Shown here: positions 38,396 through 49,175 of the stretch, piece after piece
How positions within the stretch are numbered: the first letter of the stretch is position 1
How the letters are laid out: each line of letters opens with the position of its first letter
Assembly: GCF_004210375.1 (NCBI RefSeq)
Contig: NC_134832.1
Span: 156,237,592 to 156,301,591, forward strand
Reading direction: 5' to 3'
Length of the DNA stretch: 64,000 nt
DNA from: Tachypleus tridentatus
Taxonomy: Eukaryota > Arthropoda > Merostomata > Xiphosura > Limulidae
Position numbers and translations under genes: made by a program
The notes under the pieces: generated by a model
Database searches by the model: none
Told to the model about the DNA's origin: nothing
Seen by the model: only the letters and a program-made list of their open reading frames with translations

Positions 38396-39132
38396 CTAGA
38401 AAAATATTTGATAATTAAAAAATATATCCATTGTACGAAGTAACAATTAACTTAGAAATTGAAAGAAAACATTAAAATCACGTTTGAAGTTTCATATTGT
38501 GTATAACAATAAAACGTCGTTACATAAATAAGAAATGTTAGTAAAACTAAATCTGTTCTACAAGATATTTGTTTTAAATACATTTTCTAAATATTTTAAT
38601 GTTAAACCTACGAAGCTCAATAGCTGTTTTTAGAAACAGTTGTTCTTTGATCGTCTCGACCCTTTGGGAACAGTGAATTACATTATAAAAACTGGATAAA
38701 TGTTATTCATATTTATATTTATTTTGTTCAAACTCTCCAGTTTTGCTACCAGAAGAGTCTCCGATAACCATTAGGTCACAGATGTTATAACAGTGTGGCT
38801 GAAAAGTATATTATGTTAATATTATTGCCTGTGTAGTGGGATTATACACAAAATTCTCGTGACTTCGCTGATTATTAACATAATTTAAGTAAAGTGTGGT
38901 TTATAAGATATAATAAGTTTCTTACTGGAACCTTCATGAACATTCATCACAAGAGACCACCTTTGGCAATTATAAACTGAACACCAAAGACCTATGAGAA
39001 TGACAAACTGCACTTCATGTTGTTTAACTTAAGAGACAGTGATTCGAGGATATTTCATTGAGTACACTATACTAGTCTCAAATGCTGTGATGTTTATTAA
39101 CCACAGACCAAAAGCTCTAACATAAACTTAAA

Positions 39133-39232
39133 CACTTATGTATCTGAGAACGGCTGGTATGGGTATTAACACTTTTATTGATAAGCAGAGGACAATGTTT
39201 CGACCTTCCTTGTTCATCATGCTGTCATGATT
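39133..39232 (-). mobile_element. Penelope-like terminal-repeat relic with hammerhead remnant
   Basis: On the minus strand, GATGAACAAGGAAGGTCGAA followed by ACATTGTCC resembles the right half of a hammerhead ribozyme (stem II GGTC, GAAA, then stem I side). The left core box is damaged (GCATGATGA instead of CTGANGA). The surrounding text (TATTGATAAGCAGAGGACAA on plus) is of the type found in Penelope-like terminal repeats. It may be a solo repeat or belong to the reverse transcriptase relic at 42.2-43.8 kb. Confidence 0.45.
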
Positions 39233-39734
39233 GTTTAAAATAGTCCATAAGAATTGGCACTTGATTTTTTTTCTTTCTCTAGAGTACAATGTTCAGAAAT
39301 ATTCCAGTCGAAAACATATTTGATAATACTGTCAGAATGATGTATGCACAATGATTCCAAGTTTCTCACTGTAAAAAAGAAGTATCCATCTTTCGAAAGT
39401 GATACAGTTATTGGGTTTTACCATTTTTTTATGAAGATCTCTTGAATACTTGCTTTTCTGACATCATGAATACACTAGAAATCTGTCTGTTATTGTACTG
39501 TTATCTTAATTTAATCGAAGTTTTAATAAATACCAGAAGACAATGTTTGAGTAAGACTTAAAACTCATGAACACAGTGATTTAACTATAGTTGAACAAGT
39601 TCTATATCTACTAGTGTCAAAATAAAATAACATCAGTAGATTAATTAACATTATTTATTATGCACCAACTTGTTGAAAAGGAATCCTGATGTTAAAAACT
39701 TTTATCTTCACTGTCACTATGACTTTTACGTTAC

Positions 39735-39798
39735 CTGGTATTGTTCATGAGGTAGAGGCCAAACTCTGCTTTCTTCTTCAATGGTGTAAGTAACTTTC
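39735..39798 (-). CDS. DEG/ENaC channel exon with the WP motif
   Basis: The 64-bp exon has an acceptor TTTATTTAG and donor CCAG then GTAACG. Its first base completes an arginine codon with the previous exon, then come 21 codons: KVTYTIEEESRVWPLPHEQY and Q. The Y-x(8)-WP arrangement following a Cys-x-x-x-Cys exon is characteristic of DEG/ENaC channels (family form Y-x-x-x-S-x-x-x-WP). It ends in phase 0, matching 38,395. Confidence 0.85.
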
Positions 39799-40739
39799 CT
39801 AAATAAATAAATGTTATCTGATCAGTAAAACTTAAGATACAATGAATTTTCTTCCATCTAAGATACATTTAATAATTCTCTTTTGAGAAATGTGTCGAGA
39901 ATAATGTCAGGGCAGCAGCGTATTATGTTTCAAGAATCTTAGGACAAAACATTTTGTTTTCGGGAGACATAAAACTGAAGACTGTGAGGACCGTGAGTTG
40001 TCTCTGCCATACATAGGACAAAATATCATGTCTAACGAACACAAAGACTTTTTTTTATTAAATTAATCTTATAAATAAGTTTAATACCTGAACAGTGATT
40101 TATTTTATATTAAAATCTAATACCTTATCAAAGTTATTTGTCCACTATACTGTAAAACACTTTTATGTTCCTATGTGTAATTCATTATAAAACTGAGGTT
40201 TTCCTCCTAACTCACCGTAACTTAGGTATGGAATGTGAGTGATGTAATGAGAAATATTATTTGTGACATAAAAGGAATCTTGGAGTAATAAGAGCAGTTG
40301 GACAAAAGGCTGACTTTGCTACATCCATGTTTACTTCACTGTCTTTAGAAGAAAAAAAAACGGACATAAGCAGTAATGAAGTCTGATAATAAACATGAAA
40401 ATAATAAATAAGACGGAAGGTTTTTATATACAGAATATTTGAATGTTTTGTGATACTGTTATTCCATTATCTACATAGATCTGATTCTAATAAAAATCAT
40501 GAAGACGGAAGGTACGTTTATATACAAAATCTTCTAATTATAAATATTCACACTATAGTTTTTAACTTTACTTACTTTAAAAAGTTGAAGAGAAAGCGAT
40601 TATTTAAACCGAAGTTCTCTAATGTTTTAACTCACGTGTTTCTGAAGTTTAATGGTTTAGGTACTTATTGTTGAAGAGTTAACCATAACTAATTAAAAAC
40701 GTGATCGAGTTATGAAGAGTGAAACTGACGTTCAAATAA

Positions 40740-42173
40740 CACTGGTTTACAAAGAAATTGAGGCAAGCACAAAAATAGCTGTTTTAACCTAATTTGGGGG
40801 TGCTGAATTCAGATTTGAAATCCGTTTTTACTCATCACCTCTAGTTTTTAGATATGCATACTGTACATTTTGTACACATACTGTACATAAAGGCGTATAT
40901 GCATTCAGGGTTAATTTCTAATATTGTGTGACTTATGTCTTCTTTTTTAGTTATTATGCAATAAATTTAAGTGATAGCATTACATTATATATATATATAT
41001 AGCTATATATCAAGACGGATTTTGGCAGTTAAGCGTAGCTAACACGTCTCAATCAACAGCCAGTAGTGCACTGGCAGTCACCGCAGGAGGTTGGTGTGCC
41101 TCGACAATTGTGTTACACAATCTTTTGGGTATATATTTGTATTACAATTTCCAACGACGCACATAATTATTATTGCCTTACATAGGATTTAATTTTACAA
41201 AGTACTGTTGCTTTCTCTGTCTCTGGGATAGTCGAACTGTATCCCAGCATTACAAGCAGAAAGACTGGGGGTCTAAAAACACTTTCGTTCCTGGCAAACA
41301 CAGCGTCAAGGAGAATCCTCTGGTTGACATGAAGAAGGTGCTTCTTCCTCCTCTTCACATCAAGCTTGGTTTCATGAAGAATTTCGTGAAGGCCATGGAC
41401 AAAAATGGTGCTGCCTTCCAACACTTGTCTACTGTGTTCCCAGGTCTCAGTGCTGCTAAGCTCAAAGAGGGCATCTTTGTCGGACCTCAAATCCGAGAAG
41501 TGCTGAAGGATACTGATTTTGAGAAGCTTCTTACCTTAAAGGAACTGAGAGCATGGGAAGCATTTAAGTCAGTCTGTAGTGGCTTCCTTGGTAACACACG
41601 CGTACCAAATTACCAAGCCTGTATTGAGAAGTTGCTAAAGACTTTTGAGGATATGGGATGCCGAATGTCACTCAAAATTCATTTTCTCCATTCCCACCTC
41701 AACTTCTTCCCTCCAAACCTTGGAGCAGTGAGTGATGAGCACGGAGAAAGATTCCACCAAGACATTACGAAGATGGAGAGCAACTACCAAGGCAAGTGGA
41801 ACCCCAGCATGATGGGAGACTTCTGCTGGATGCTCTTGCGTGACATCCCGGAGGCAAAATACACCAGATCATCTAAGAAAACACACTTCTAACTGTCTAC
41901 GGTACTATGAATTGTGTACATTGTGTCATCCAAGTATATTTATTCCGTCAATGTTCTTTATCTATCCTGTTTTATCTGTAATAAGCTGCTGCAACTGTTG
42001 AAATAAGCACGTATATACTCTGTATATACTAAAATGAGACTATTTAAAAGCCAGAAAACTAGAGGTGATAGAGCAAAACTGTTTATAAATTTGAATTTAG
42101 CACACCCAAATTAGTAAAAAACACCTATTCACATTCTTGCCTCAGACAAAAAATATTTTTTTGCAAACCAGTG
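40740..42173. mobile_element. CACTA-like DNA transposon with about 120-bp terminal inverted repeats
   Basis: The ends are inverted copies: left 40,740 CACTGGTTTACAAA with TTGAGGCAAG, AATTTGGGGGTGCT and TCACCTCTAGTTTT. The right end is the reverse complement, finishing TTTGCAAACCAGTG at 42,173, with the same landmarks in reverse order over about 120 bp. TAA stands immediately outside both ends, compatible with a 3-bp target duplication. CACT(A/G) termini and a 3-bp duplication point to the EnSpm/CACTA group; this is inferred from the ends only. The 1,434-bp element contains the open frame at 41,173-41,892 and a TA run at 40,986-41,004. It lies in a channel intron and abuts the truncated Penelope-like fragment. 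Confidence 0.75.
41173..41892 (+). CDS. Conserved uncharacterised transposon-borne protein, C-terminal part
   Basis: An uninterrupted frame of about 239 codons, distinctly more GC-rich than its surroundings, runs to a TAA at 41,892. There is no ATG at its beginning; the frame is entered from TTG or, more likely, through an acceptor-like CTTACATAG at about 41,176-41,184, so it could be a last exon or a fragment. Visible landmarks are KYCCFLCLWDSR (Cys-rich, possibly metal-binding), LLPPLHIKLGFMKNFVKAM, GIFVGPQIREVL and VSDEHGERFHQDI. I recall proteins with these motifs from many arthropod genomes as uncharacterised multi-copy genes, which fits a transposon origin, but I cannot name a domain. 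A role as transposase or accessory protein is inference from its place between inverted repeats. Confidence 0.6.
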   Translation: MPYIGFNFTKYCCFLCLWDSRTVSQHYKQKDWGSKNTFVPGKHSVKENPLVDMKKVLLPPLHIKLGFMKNFVKAMDKNGAAFQHLSTVFPGLSAAKLKEGIFVGPQIREVLKDTDFEKLLTLKELRAWEAFKSVCSGFLGNTRVPNYQACIEKLLKTFEDMGCRMSLKIHFLHSHLNFFPPNLGAVSDEHGERFHQDITKMESNYQGKWNPSMMGDFCWMLLRDIPEAKYTRSSKKTHF

Positions 42174-42183
42174 TAATGTTTGG

Positions 42184-43800
42184 AATAACTTTGTTTCGGC
42201 TAACAATAACGACTCTAGTTGGCATAACTGGGAGCCATTTTGATATTTATTGCAATACTGTTAACCTGTGAAGTAATGTTCGTTATTAAATTCAAAGTTG
42301 TTCAGATTTAAACCCAGGCTGAGAAGATCAGTTAGTGTTTGGAATTCTGATTGGTTAGAAAGGTTTAATATGAACTTTAGAGTTTCTAGTCCTTCATCAT
42401 GTGGAATGTAAGTATAAAGGGAAGAAACATCCATAGTGTAAAGAAGACAGTTGGATGGTAACTGTCCATCACTATTAATATCCTATATAATATTATGAAA
42501 ATGGATTATTCATGTGATGAAGGATACAGGGAATAAATTGTATGCATTATTAAACAAAAGTGGACAGTTTTTCAGCAGCCATGTTTATATTACAAGGTAT
42601 GGGTCAGCCAGGATTGTTTGGCTTGTGTATTTTAAGTAAGTGATAAAATATACCAGGAATGTTTGTCTGGATATCAAATACCGAGGAGTTTCCTTGTTAA
42701 TTTTATTGTTTTGGAAAAGGTTAGTTTATCAGGTATTGTCTTAATAAACAGAGTTGTAGGACGTTCTGAGAATTTATTATATAAATCAGTGTCCTGTAGA
42801 TTATGATTAGATAATGTTATTGTTAACATGATATGGTCATCTTTGTTAAGAATTACAATAGGTCCACCCTTGTCTGCTGGCTTTATTATTATTATGATAG
42901 TTTTGTTTCATTAAATATTGTTAACAGCACGTTTTCTTTTTAGTTGTCCACCGCTGGTACAGCGGTAATTCTAAGGACTAACAACGCTAAAATCAGGGAT
43001 TCGATTCCCCTCGGTGGACTCAGCAAATAGCTCTATGTGGCTTTGCTATAAGAAAACACACACAGTTTCTTCAGTTAATATTAATAGGTTATTATTTGGA
43101 AGATTTAATGTTGTTTATTATGTCAGTTTTTAATACTTTTATATAACTCTCCAAACGTGGGTCATTGTCTGGTTTATGTTCATTTTCGGTTAGGTAAGGT
43201 TTCTTAAGGAATATTTTACGTAGTGTTGGTTTCCAGAGAATTAAAGAAGGACAGAAAGATGTTCTGGCTCATTAATATAATTGTTATTTGGACAGATGTT
43301 GAAACCTCAACTAAGACTGAGTCCTGGTTCAAAGAGAGTTATGTTGAATGTTAGAGATATGTGAGAAGTATTCATTCTTATCTCTATGTTTAATAAAGTC
43401 ACTGTTATTTTCAACAGATATATTAGTTTAAGAAGGATTGTGTGTGTGTTTTTTCAGGCTGTTTATTATGAGATAAAAGTATTTTAATAGTGCTTAATGT
43501 TATGGTTGTTTCTTTAGGAAAAATAGGGTGTTGTTACAAGAGCTGTTCGAATCGGTGTTACTGACGGGAAGCTGATGTTTGTTGTCTTTTAAACAAGAAT
43601 GTATCAGTTTTGTATGTAAATGTTTGTAGTTATTATTTTAATTCTATAGAAGGATTGTACAGGTGATGATAGTTGGAACTATCTTTATCTATATCGACAG
43701 AGTTTTGTCAAAATATTTTAGTGATATTCCTGAGTTCTAAGAAGATGTTTTCAATAACCCGTTGTTGAAGTTCTGGTAATGTGATCCTGTTGTTATCACA
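42184..43800 (-). mobile_element. Penelope-like element relic: reverse transcriptase part
   Basis: Broken minus-strand frames carry Penelope-type RT signatures: KPADKGGPIVILNKDDHI at about 42,890-42,835, YTMDVSSLYTYIPHDEG near 42,430-42,390, and KMAPSYAN near 42,230. An N-terminal block (GFNICPNNNYINEPEHLS) sits near 43,300-43,250. The RT catalytic box and the GIY-YIG nuclease that should follow are missing; the sequence stops at the edge of the CACTA-like element. A SINE at 42,946 splits it. Numerous stops show it is dead. Confidence 0.75.
42946..43066 (+). repeat. tRNA-derived SINE (family B) with intact tRNA-like head
   Basis: A 74-bp head (42,946-43,019) begins GTCCACCG and ends CGGTGGAC, which pair perfectly as an acceptor stem, and has a B-box-like GATTCGATTCC. 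The tail (CAGCAAATAGCTCTATGTGG, then CTTTGCTATAAGAAAACAC) matches the degraded copy at 50.8-50.9 kb. That shared tail is why I call it a SINE and not a tRNA gene. It is inserted in the Penelope-like relic. Confidence 0.75.
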
Positions 43801-45185
43801 TGCTAATACTGTTATCATGGGATACTATTGTTAAAATTTGTTAAAAGGACTAATTTATTGTTGAATTGCTTACCTGTTGTGTTGTTTTATGTGTTAAAAT
43901 CAGAGAAATGTGTCTCTCTGTTTACCTGTCAGTGGATTACACTAGAGAGAGCTAGTTTAACTTGTGGTCTGAGAAACGCTACTTATATATATAAAATATT
44001 TACACAACAATATGATTTTAAAGTGTAAATACGTGTATTTACTGTTACTGTGAAGTTACTGTTTTAAAAACACCTTTAAACTTACTGTCTTGACTGTTTT
44101 TTATTAAAATATACTATTACTATCATGTATTCATTTAATAAGTTCTAAAACCACAGTTTATACCTTGTTTGTTATCACAATACGCTATTACTAGTATCAC
44201 ATATGTATAATAACTCCACTGTACCTTGCTGAGCTTTGTTCAGATCTTCTTACCGAGTATATTGTGTTCCTACATTTTCTAATATTAATTTTGTATTACT
44301 GGTATACAACTGAGACGTGATACTACCAATAGGTAGTGCTTGACGTGACCTGGTTACTGGGGCGAATAGTGGGATCAAACCCTGTCGCCGATAGTGCTCG
44401 TACTTTCACTTGTGGGGATTTCATAAATGACGGTCAGTCCTATTATTCGTAGGTAAAAGGTAGGTCTCTTTACGGCTAACAGAAGAAGAGTTGAAGCTTA
44501 CGTAGTCCTAGAACATCTTTAATGTTAGATGCTTTTTGAAACAACTAACAGTTTCTAACATATCCATACAAAAACCTTTGTCTATAAGAATGTCCGTATG
44601 AAATGCATTTAAGTTTCATAGTTATTCTATTATCAGATAAACAAACGTTCAAAACGGAGTATATATACAGTTAATTCTAATGGATTCAATAGTAAATATT
44701 ATTTGTTTTAAATCGTGTTCCGTTTATATATCATAAAATACTAATTTCAGTTTCAAAGCTAAATTATAAGTAAAGCTTTATATGATGCTTAAAGGGATTT
44801 TTTATCCCATCGTACTTGTTTTGAATACACTTCAATACTGTTGTTAATAAATCTTAATGAAGAATTAATGATAAAGGAACATAATTCTTGTTACCTACAG
44901 AAATACAGTTTAGTTAAAATTTCTTATAAGTGTATCCCTAAAAATACTTCAATAACTGTCTTATTTTGTTTATATTGTGAAAGTATTCTCTCGATGCTTC
45001 ACGACACATATCCCATCAAATGGACGATATATTGTCATCGTGGCTGAAATCTACGACTTCATAAATACCTTTAAATGAGATACCATCACTACTGTTTACT
45101 TTAGGTTCTAGTGTTCATTATGTGTAGTTTAACTGAGTCACACCTGATCATGTGTGTTTTGTTCCAAGTAAATAATTTCTCTTAC
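43801..45185. other. Intron sequence, nothing firm
   Basis: AT-rich channel-intron sequence. Short open frames (for example around 43,830-44,030 and 44,840-45,050) lack known motifs and are probably chance. Confidence 0.5.
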
Positions 45186-45273
45186 CTACAAGGTTGACGA
45201 CAAAACCCTTCACAATAATGAATCATTCGGTTTTTCTCAACAAACTCAGATGCACACCGAATATCATCATATT
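45186..45273 (-). CDS. DEG/ENaC channel exon: second Cys group
   Basis: The 88-bp exon has an acceptor TCATCCTTAG and donor TGTAG then GTAAGA. Two bases complete a lysine with the upstream exon, then come 28 codons: YDDIRCASEFVEKNRM, IHYCEGFCRQPC, and two bases of an arginine. The pattern C-x(14)-C-x(3)-C-x(3)-C fits the disulphide-rich thumb of DEG/ENaC channels, normally just upstream of the Y...WP region, as here. Both splice phases match. Confidence 0.85.
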
Positions 45274-45344
45274 CTAAGGATGAGAAAACAACAAAACACT
45301 ATATTCTAATATGCATGTGTACAGACAATAAGATTTATTGAAAA

Positions 45345-45422
45345 AAAACTATACGTAACAGAGCAAATATAGTATACAAGAAGAAATTTACAAACCAAGA
45401 ACTATACATAACAAAAGATATA
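45345..45422. repeat. 53-bp minisatellite, left remnant
   Basis: One and a half units (AACTATACATAACA, CAAATATAGTATAC and GAAATTTACAAACCAAG) match the array at 49,176-50,460. The Tc1 element sits between the two parts. Confidence 0.85.
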
Positions 45423-45654
45423 CAGTCATGTGAAAAAAGTATGACACCCTATGAAATCCTGTGTATTTTGTAACATTTTTGTATATATATATATATATAT
45501 ATATATTTAATCTCAATTTTAACAATACTGACAGATTATACGAATATAACTAAACAATTAAAACTGAAGAAAAGACTATTCAAGATCTTCTGTAAATGTC
45601 ATGCTACAAAATGCATATTCGAACTGATGAAAAGTTAGGATACCCTACCCCCTA

Positions 45655-46648
45655 ATAGCTAGTGTTACCCCCTTTGGCTAAAATCACTGCAGTGAGACAC
45701 TTCTTGTAGCCATCTACCAGTCTCTGACATCGGTCTCGAGAAAGTTTGCCCCACTCATCAATACAGAATTATTTCAGCTTTGAGATGTTTGAGGGGTTTT
45801 TTGCATGTACAACTCGTTTCAAGCCACCCCACAGCATCTCAATGGGATGAAGATCTGGGCTTTGACTCAGCCATTTCAGGACTCTCCATTTCTCAGTTTT
45901 CAGTCAGTTCTTGGTAGATTTACTGGTATATTTTGGGTCATTGTCGTGTTGCAGGGACCAGTTCCGCTTCAGATTTAATTTTTGTACAGATGGCCTCACA
46001 TGATCCTCAAGCACTCTCTGATACACAGTATAATTCATGGTGGATTGTATGATTGTGAGCTGTCCAGGTCCTGCTGCAGCAAAGCAGGCCCAAACCATGA
46101 CACTTCCACCTCCATGCTTCACAGTTGGTATGAGGTTCTTTTCCTGGAATGCTGTATTTGATTTACGCCAAACATGTCCTATGCTCTGGTGTCCAAATAA
46201 TTCAATTTTGGAATCATCTGTCCCAAAGAACATTATTCCAGAAGTCCTGGTCTTTGTCTACATTCTCTCTGGCAAACTTCAGTCTGGCCTTGATGTTTTT
46301 CTTAGAGAGCAAAGGTTTCCTCCTTGTACACCTCCCATGCAAGTAACAGTTATGCAGTCTCTTTCTGATTGTAGAGGTATGCACTTTCACATCAACAGTA
46401 GCCAGAGCCAGCTGTAAGTCCCGTAACGACATTTTAGCATCTTGCGGTCTGCTCTCAGGGTGATCTTCCTTGGACGACCATATCTGGGCATGTTGGCAGT
46501 TGTTTTGAAAGCCCTCCACTTGTTGACTATTTTCCAGAGAGTAGAATGGCTGATTTCAAACTATTTTGAGATCTTTTAAAATCCCTTACCAGACTCATAA
46601 GCTGCTACAATTTTCTTTCTGAAGGCCACAGACAGCTCTTTTGCTCTT
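45655..46648 (-). pseudogene. Broken Tc1-family transposase
   Basis: Minus-strand fragments cover nearly the whole DD34E transposase: a helix-turn-helix region (AKELSVAFRKKIVAAYESG) at 46,648-46,580, and the catalytic core with TDDSKIELFG near 46,220, QHDNDPKYTS near 45,930 and SQSPDLHPIEMLWGG near 45,850. Damage includes a frameshift close to 46,220, exactly at the first catalytic Asp block, a TGA at 45,904-45,906, and stops in the N-terminal part. The start codon region was destroyed by the LINE insertion. It would have bound the inverted repeats and moved the element into TA sites. Confidence 0.9.
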
Positions 46649-48830
46649 ATTTTGAATTTATTTACAACAAAGAAAACAGGACAAAAAGGCAAGACATGAA
46701 ATATAAACAAGCAAAAAAAACATTAATATGTACAAATGGAAAGAGAAAACACGAATATTTACAAATGAAAAACACAAGAAGCGAGAGTGGAGGAAGGGCA
46801 GCTTAAAAGCCGACCTCCACCCGAACCCCTATCAACGCACAAAGGGGCGAGACATCCGGTCGCCAGAGATAGTAAAACGTCCCTAAATTCAGGAACTGAT
46901 AGTCCGCCTCTAGGCAGAGTAACAGCGGAACCTGGCCCTACCCAGTATCGAAAAGTACGACACCGGAGCCTGCTCGAAGACCAGGTTGTTCCGAGCAACC
47001 CAGATGACGTACTTAAAAATGGTAATGGCATACTGAAAGGAAAAGACCCATTTGCCAAAGCCCCGCGCACGAGATTTGGAGACATTCAGCTTGGCGGCTT
47101 TGGCCCGAGAGTAACGATTGACGATGGCCAGCACTGAACCTAAGGATGTGAGTTTCTCGAGAAACAGATTCACATCGTCTGCATGCGCGACATACGTCAC
47201 GCACGAATCCCCCGGTATCTGGAGACCACGCACCGAGACCGTGTGGTACAGATAAGAGAGCAGGCACTCGATAACCAACACATAAAATGTTGGGGACAAC
47301 AGGCAGCTCTGACGAACCTGCAAGATGGGAAAGGAGGACGTCAGGTACCTGTTAACAAAAGCGCCACGAGGAAAGATCGTCAGACTGGATCCTTACAGAT
47401 AATAATTAGCCCATCTAGCGTTCCCGATGGCAGTGACCCCGCAGCCAGACACTCGTTGAAAAGTTGGACGAAAGAGGGTCCGATGACATGCCAAACGTTA
47501 CTGTAAAATTCCACCGGCCCAGGACACTTATTAAGCTGCATGGACCGAATGGCCGACCAACACTCGCCCAATGAGACTGGTTTCACCAGCTGTTCGTAAA
47601 AGGAAGGGTCGATGGAGGTTAAAAGCCGAGTAATGTCATCTCACAACCCCTTGTCCACGGTCGAAGCCAAAAAGAAACGGCGATAGTAGCCGAGGCACGC
47701 ATCCAGAATGTCGGAGATGTCAGATGACGATTGACCATTCTCCAACACCAGACTGGAGATGTGTCGGGTCTTAGCCCTCTCCCGTGAATTGCACAGCAGA
47801 ACCTTGGTGGCAGATCTGGGATCGAGCGACTTGATCAGACTAGAAACGCTCGCTGCACGGAACAGCTTGGAATAATCCAAAATCTATATCCCTACGTAGT
47901 GTCTCAATGTTCCAGAGGACCCAGCGATCAGTCGGTCCGCCACGAAGCAAAACAGCCAAGATGTCCTGCTAGCCTCGCAAGGTCAGGCGGCGGGCCCGCA
48001 AAATCCCCATGCCAGCTTGCCGCAGCTTGGGACCCGCCCACCACGAACCAGTGACAGACTCGACAGAACAGATCCCGCGATCAAGGACAAGCAAAGCGTC
48101 TCCAACTCGATCCTCAGCAAGGAGGACCTTGCGCCTCCACACACCGGGGCCCCGAGAAATGGAATGTGGCGAGAAACGCCCAATGGTCAGACACCGAAAA
48201 CGAGACATCCCCAACCCGATGAACAACAGCCCCATTGAGGCTCTGCCGTAGGCTGGGTGTCACATAGAACCAGTCGAGGCGGCAACAAACACCCCGTCCG
48301 GTCCAGGTAACCATAAAAGCAGATCCATGCATTGCACACCAGACATCGGAAAAGGCGAAATCCGACAGCACCGCACGCAGAGACCGCGTACACTGATCAC
48401 CAGAATGAAGATCGCCTCCAATCTTGTCGAGGGGAGGATCCAAAACGTCTAGTAGGCGACAGGCATGACAGCGTTGTCACATAATGCCCACCCCCAAAAT
48501 GCTGAAGGCATTCAGTGTGACTACCCCCGACAGCGGCGTTCAAAGCGTCTATAACCGCCGAGGGTAGCGAGGCCGCTGGCACCACGAAGCAGATAGGCCG
48601 CGGCCGAACAGAGTATGATCGGATGACAGTGGCCATACCGACCTACACTGCACAGTCCACGCTCACCCGAAACGGCTGCTAAGCAGCACGGGACCCGCAC
48701 ACCACACGACCAAGACACACAGTCGACGGTAAACACGATACAGAACCCGGTAACAAAACAACACGAACACCCATAACAGGCACGGCAAATAACAGCACGA
48801 CAAATCACGCGGCGAGCGAAAAAAAGACCT
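46649..48830 (-). mobile_element. GC-rich LINE with internal deletion, inserted in Tc1
   Basis: The insert is strikingly GC-rich against its AT-rich surroundings. On the minus strand, an ORF1-like piece lies at 48,636-48,450 (SAVIDALNAAVG and ECLQHFGGGHYV). The C-terminal half of an endonuclease follows at 48,443-48,120 (LDKIGGDLHSGDQCTRSL and VSDHWAFL), then linker pieces, then reverse transcriptase fragments: LNKCPGPVEFYSNVWHV near 47,530-47,480 and AHADDVNLFLEK (the catalytic box, Ala for the usual Tyr) near 47,185. The ORF1 piece is fused almost directly to the late endonuclease, so a large internal part is missing. The style suggests a Tx1/L1-clade LINE, from memory. Stops and frameshifts throughout. 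Confidence 0.75.
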
Positions 48831-49175
48831 GGTGCTCACTCGCACTTCAACAGTCAGGAGAACACCAAACTAAATGTCTGAGGTTTAAATAGGGCAAGAC
48901 TCATTCAAGATGCTGAGTAACGATCTTCTAATTACGTGCACCTGGTGTGATACACCTGTGTGTAAGTTGAACCATTTTATGTGGGTATAAATGTGTAAAT
49001 GGGTATATCTTGCAAAGTGTTTCCTTCAGTTTTAACTGTTTAGTTTCATTCCTATAATATAATATTCCTATAGTCTCTCAGTGTCGTTAAAATTGAGATT
49101 AAATACCTATATATCCAAAAATGTTACAAAAATACACAGGCTTTCGTAGGGTGTCATAACTTTTTCACATGACTG

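Larger units (their letters stand above)
45423..49175 (-). mobile_element. Tc1-like transposon, full ends, interrupted by a LINE
   Basis: The element starts CAGTCATGTGAAAAAAGTAT after TA at 45,421-45,422 and ends with the inverted match ACTTTTTCACATGACTG at 49,175, followed by TA. The inverted repeats run for roughly 190 bp, through a TA-rich tract to the AAAACTGAAG region. Without the inserted LINE (46,649-48,830) the element would be about 1.57 kb, a normal Tc1 length. Its transposase is on the minus strand and broken. It lies in the 14.3-kb channel intron. Confidence 0.9.

Noticed and set aside
46037..46417. A 126-codon plus-strand frame within Tc1
   Set aside because: It is antisense to the transposase, whose catalytic motifs are clear on the minus strand.
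46787..48251. Plus-strand frames of 80-116 codons in the GC-rich block
   Set aside because: They are shadows of the minus-strand LINE frames and have no recognisable motifs.
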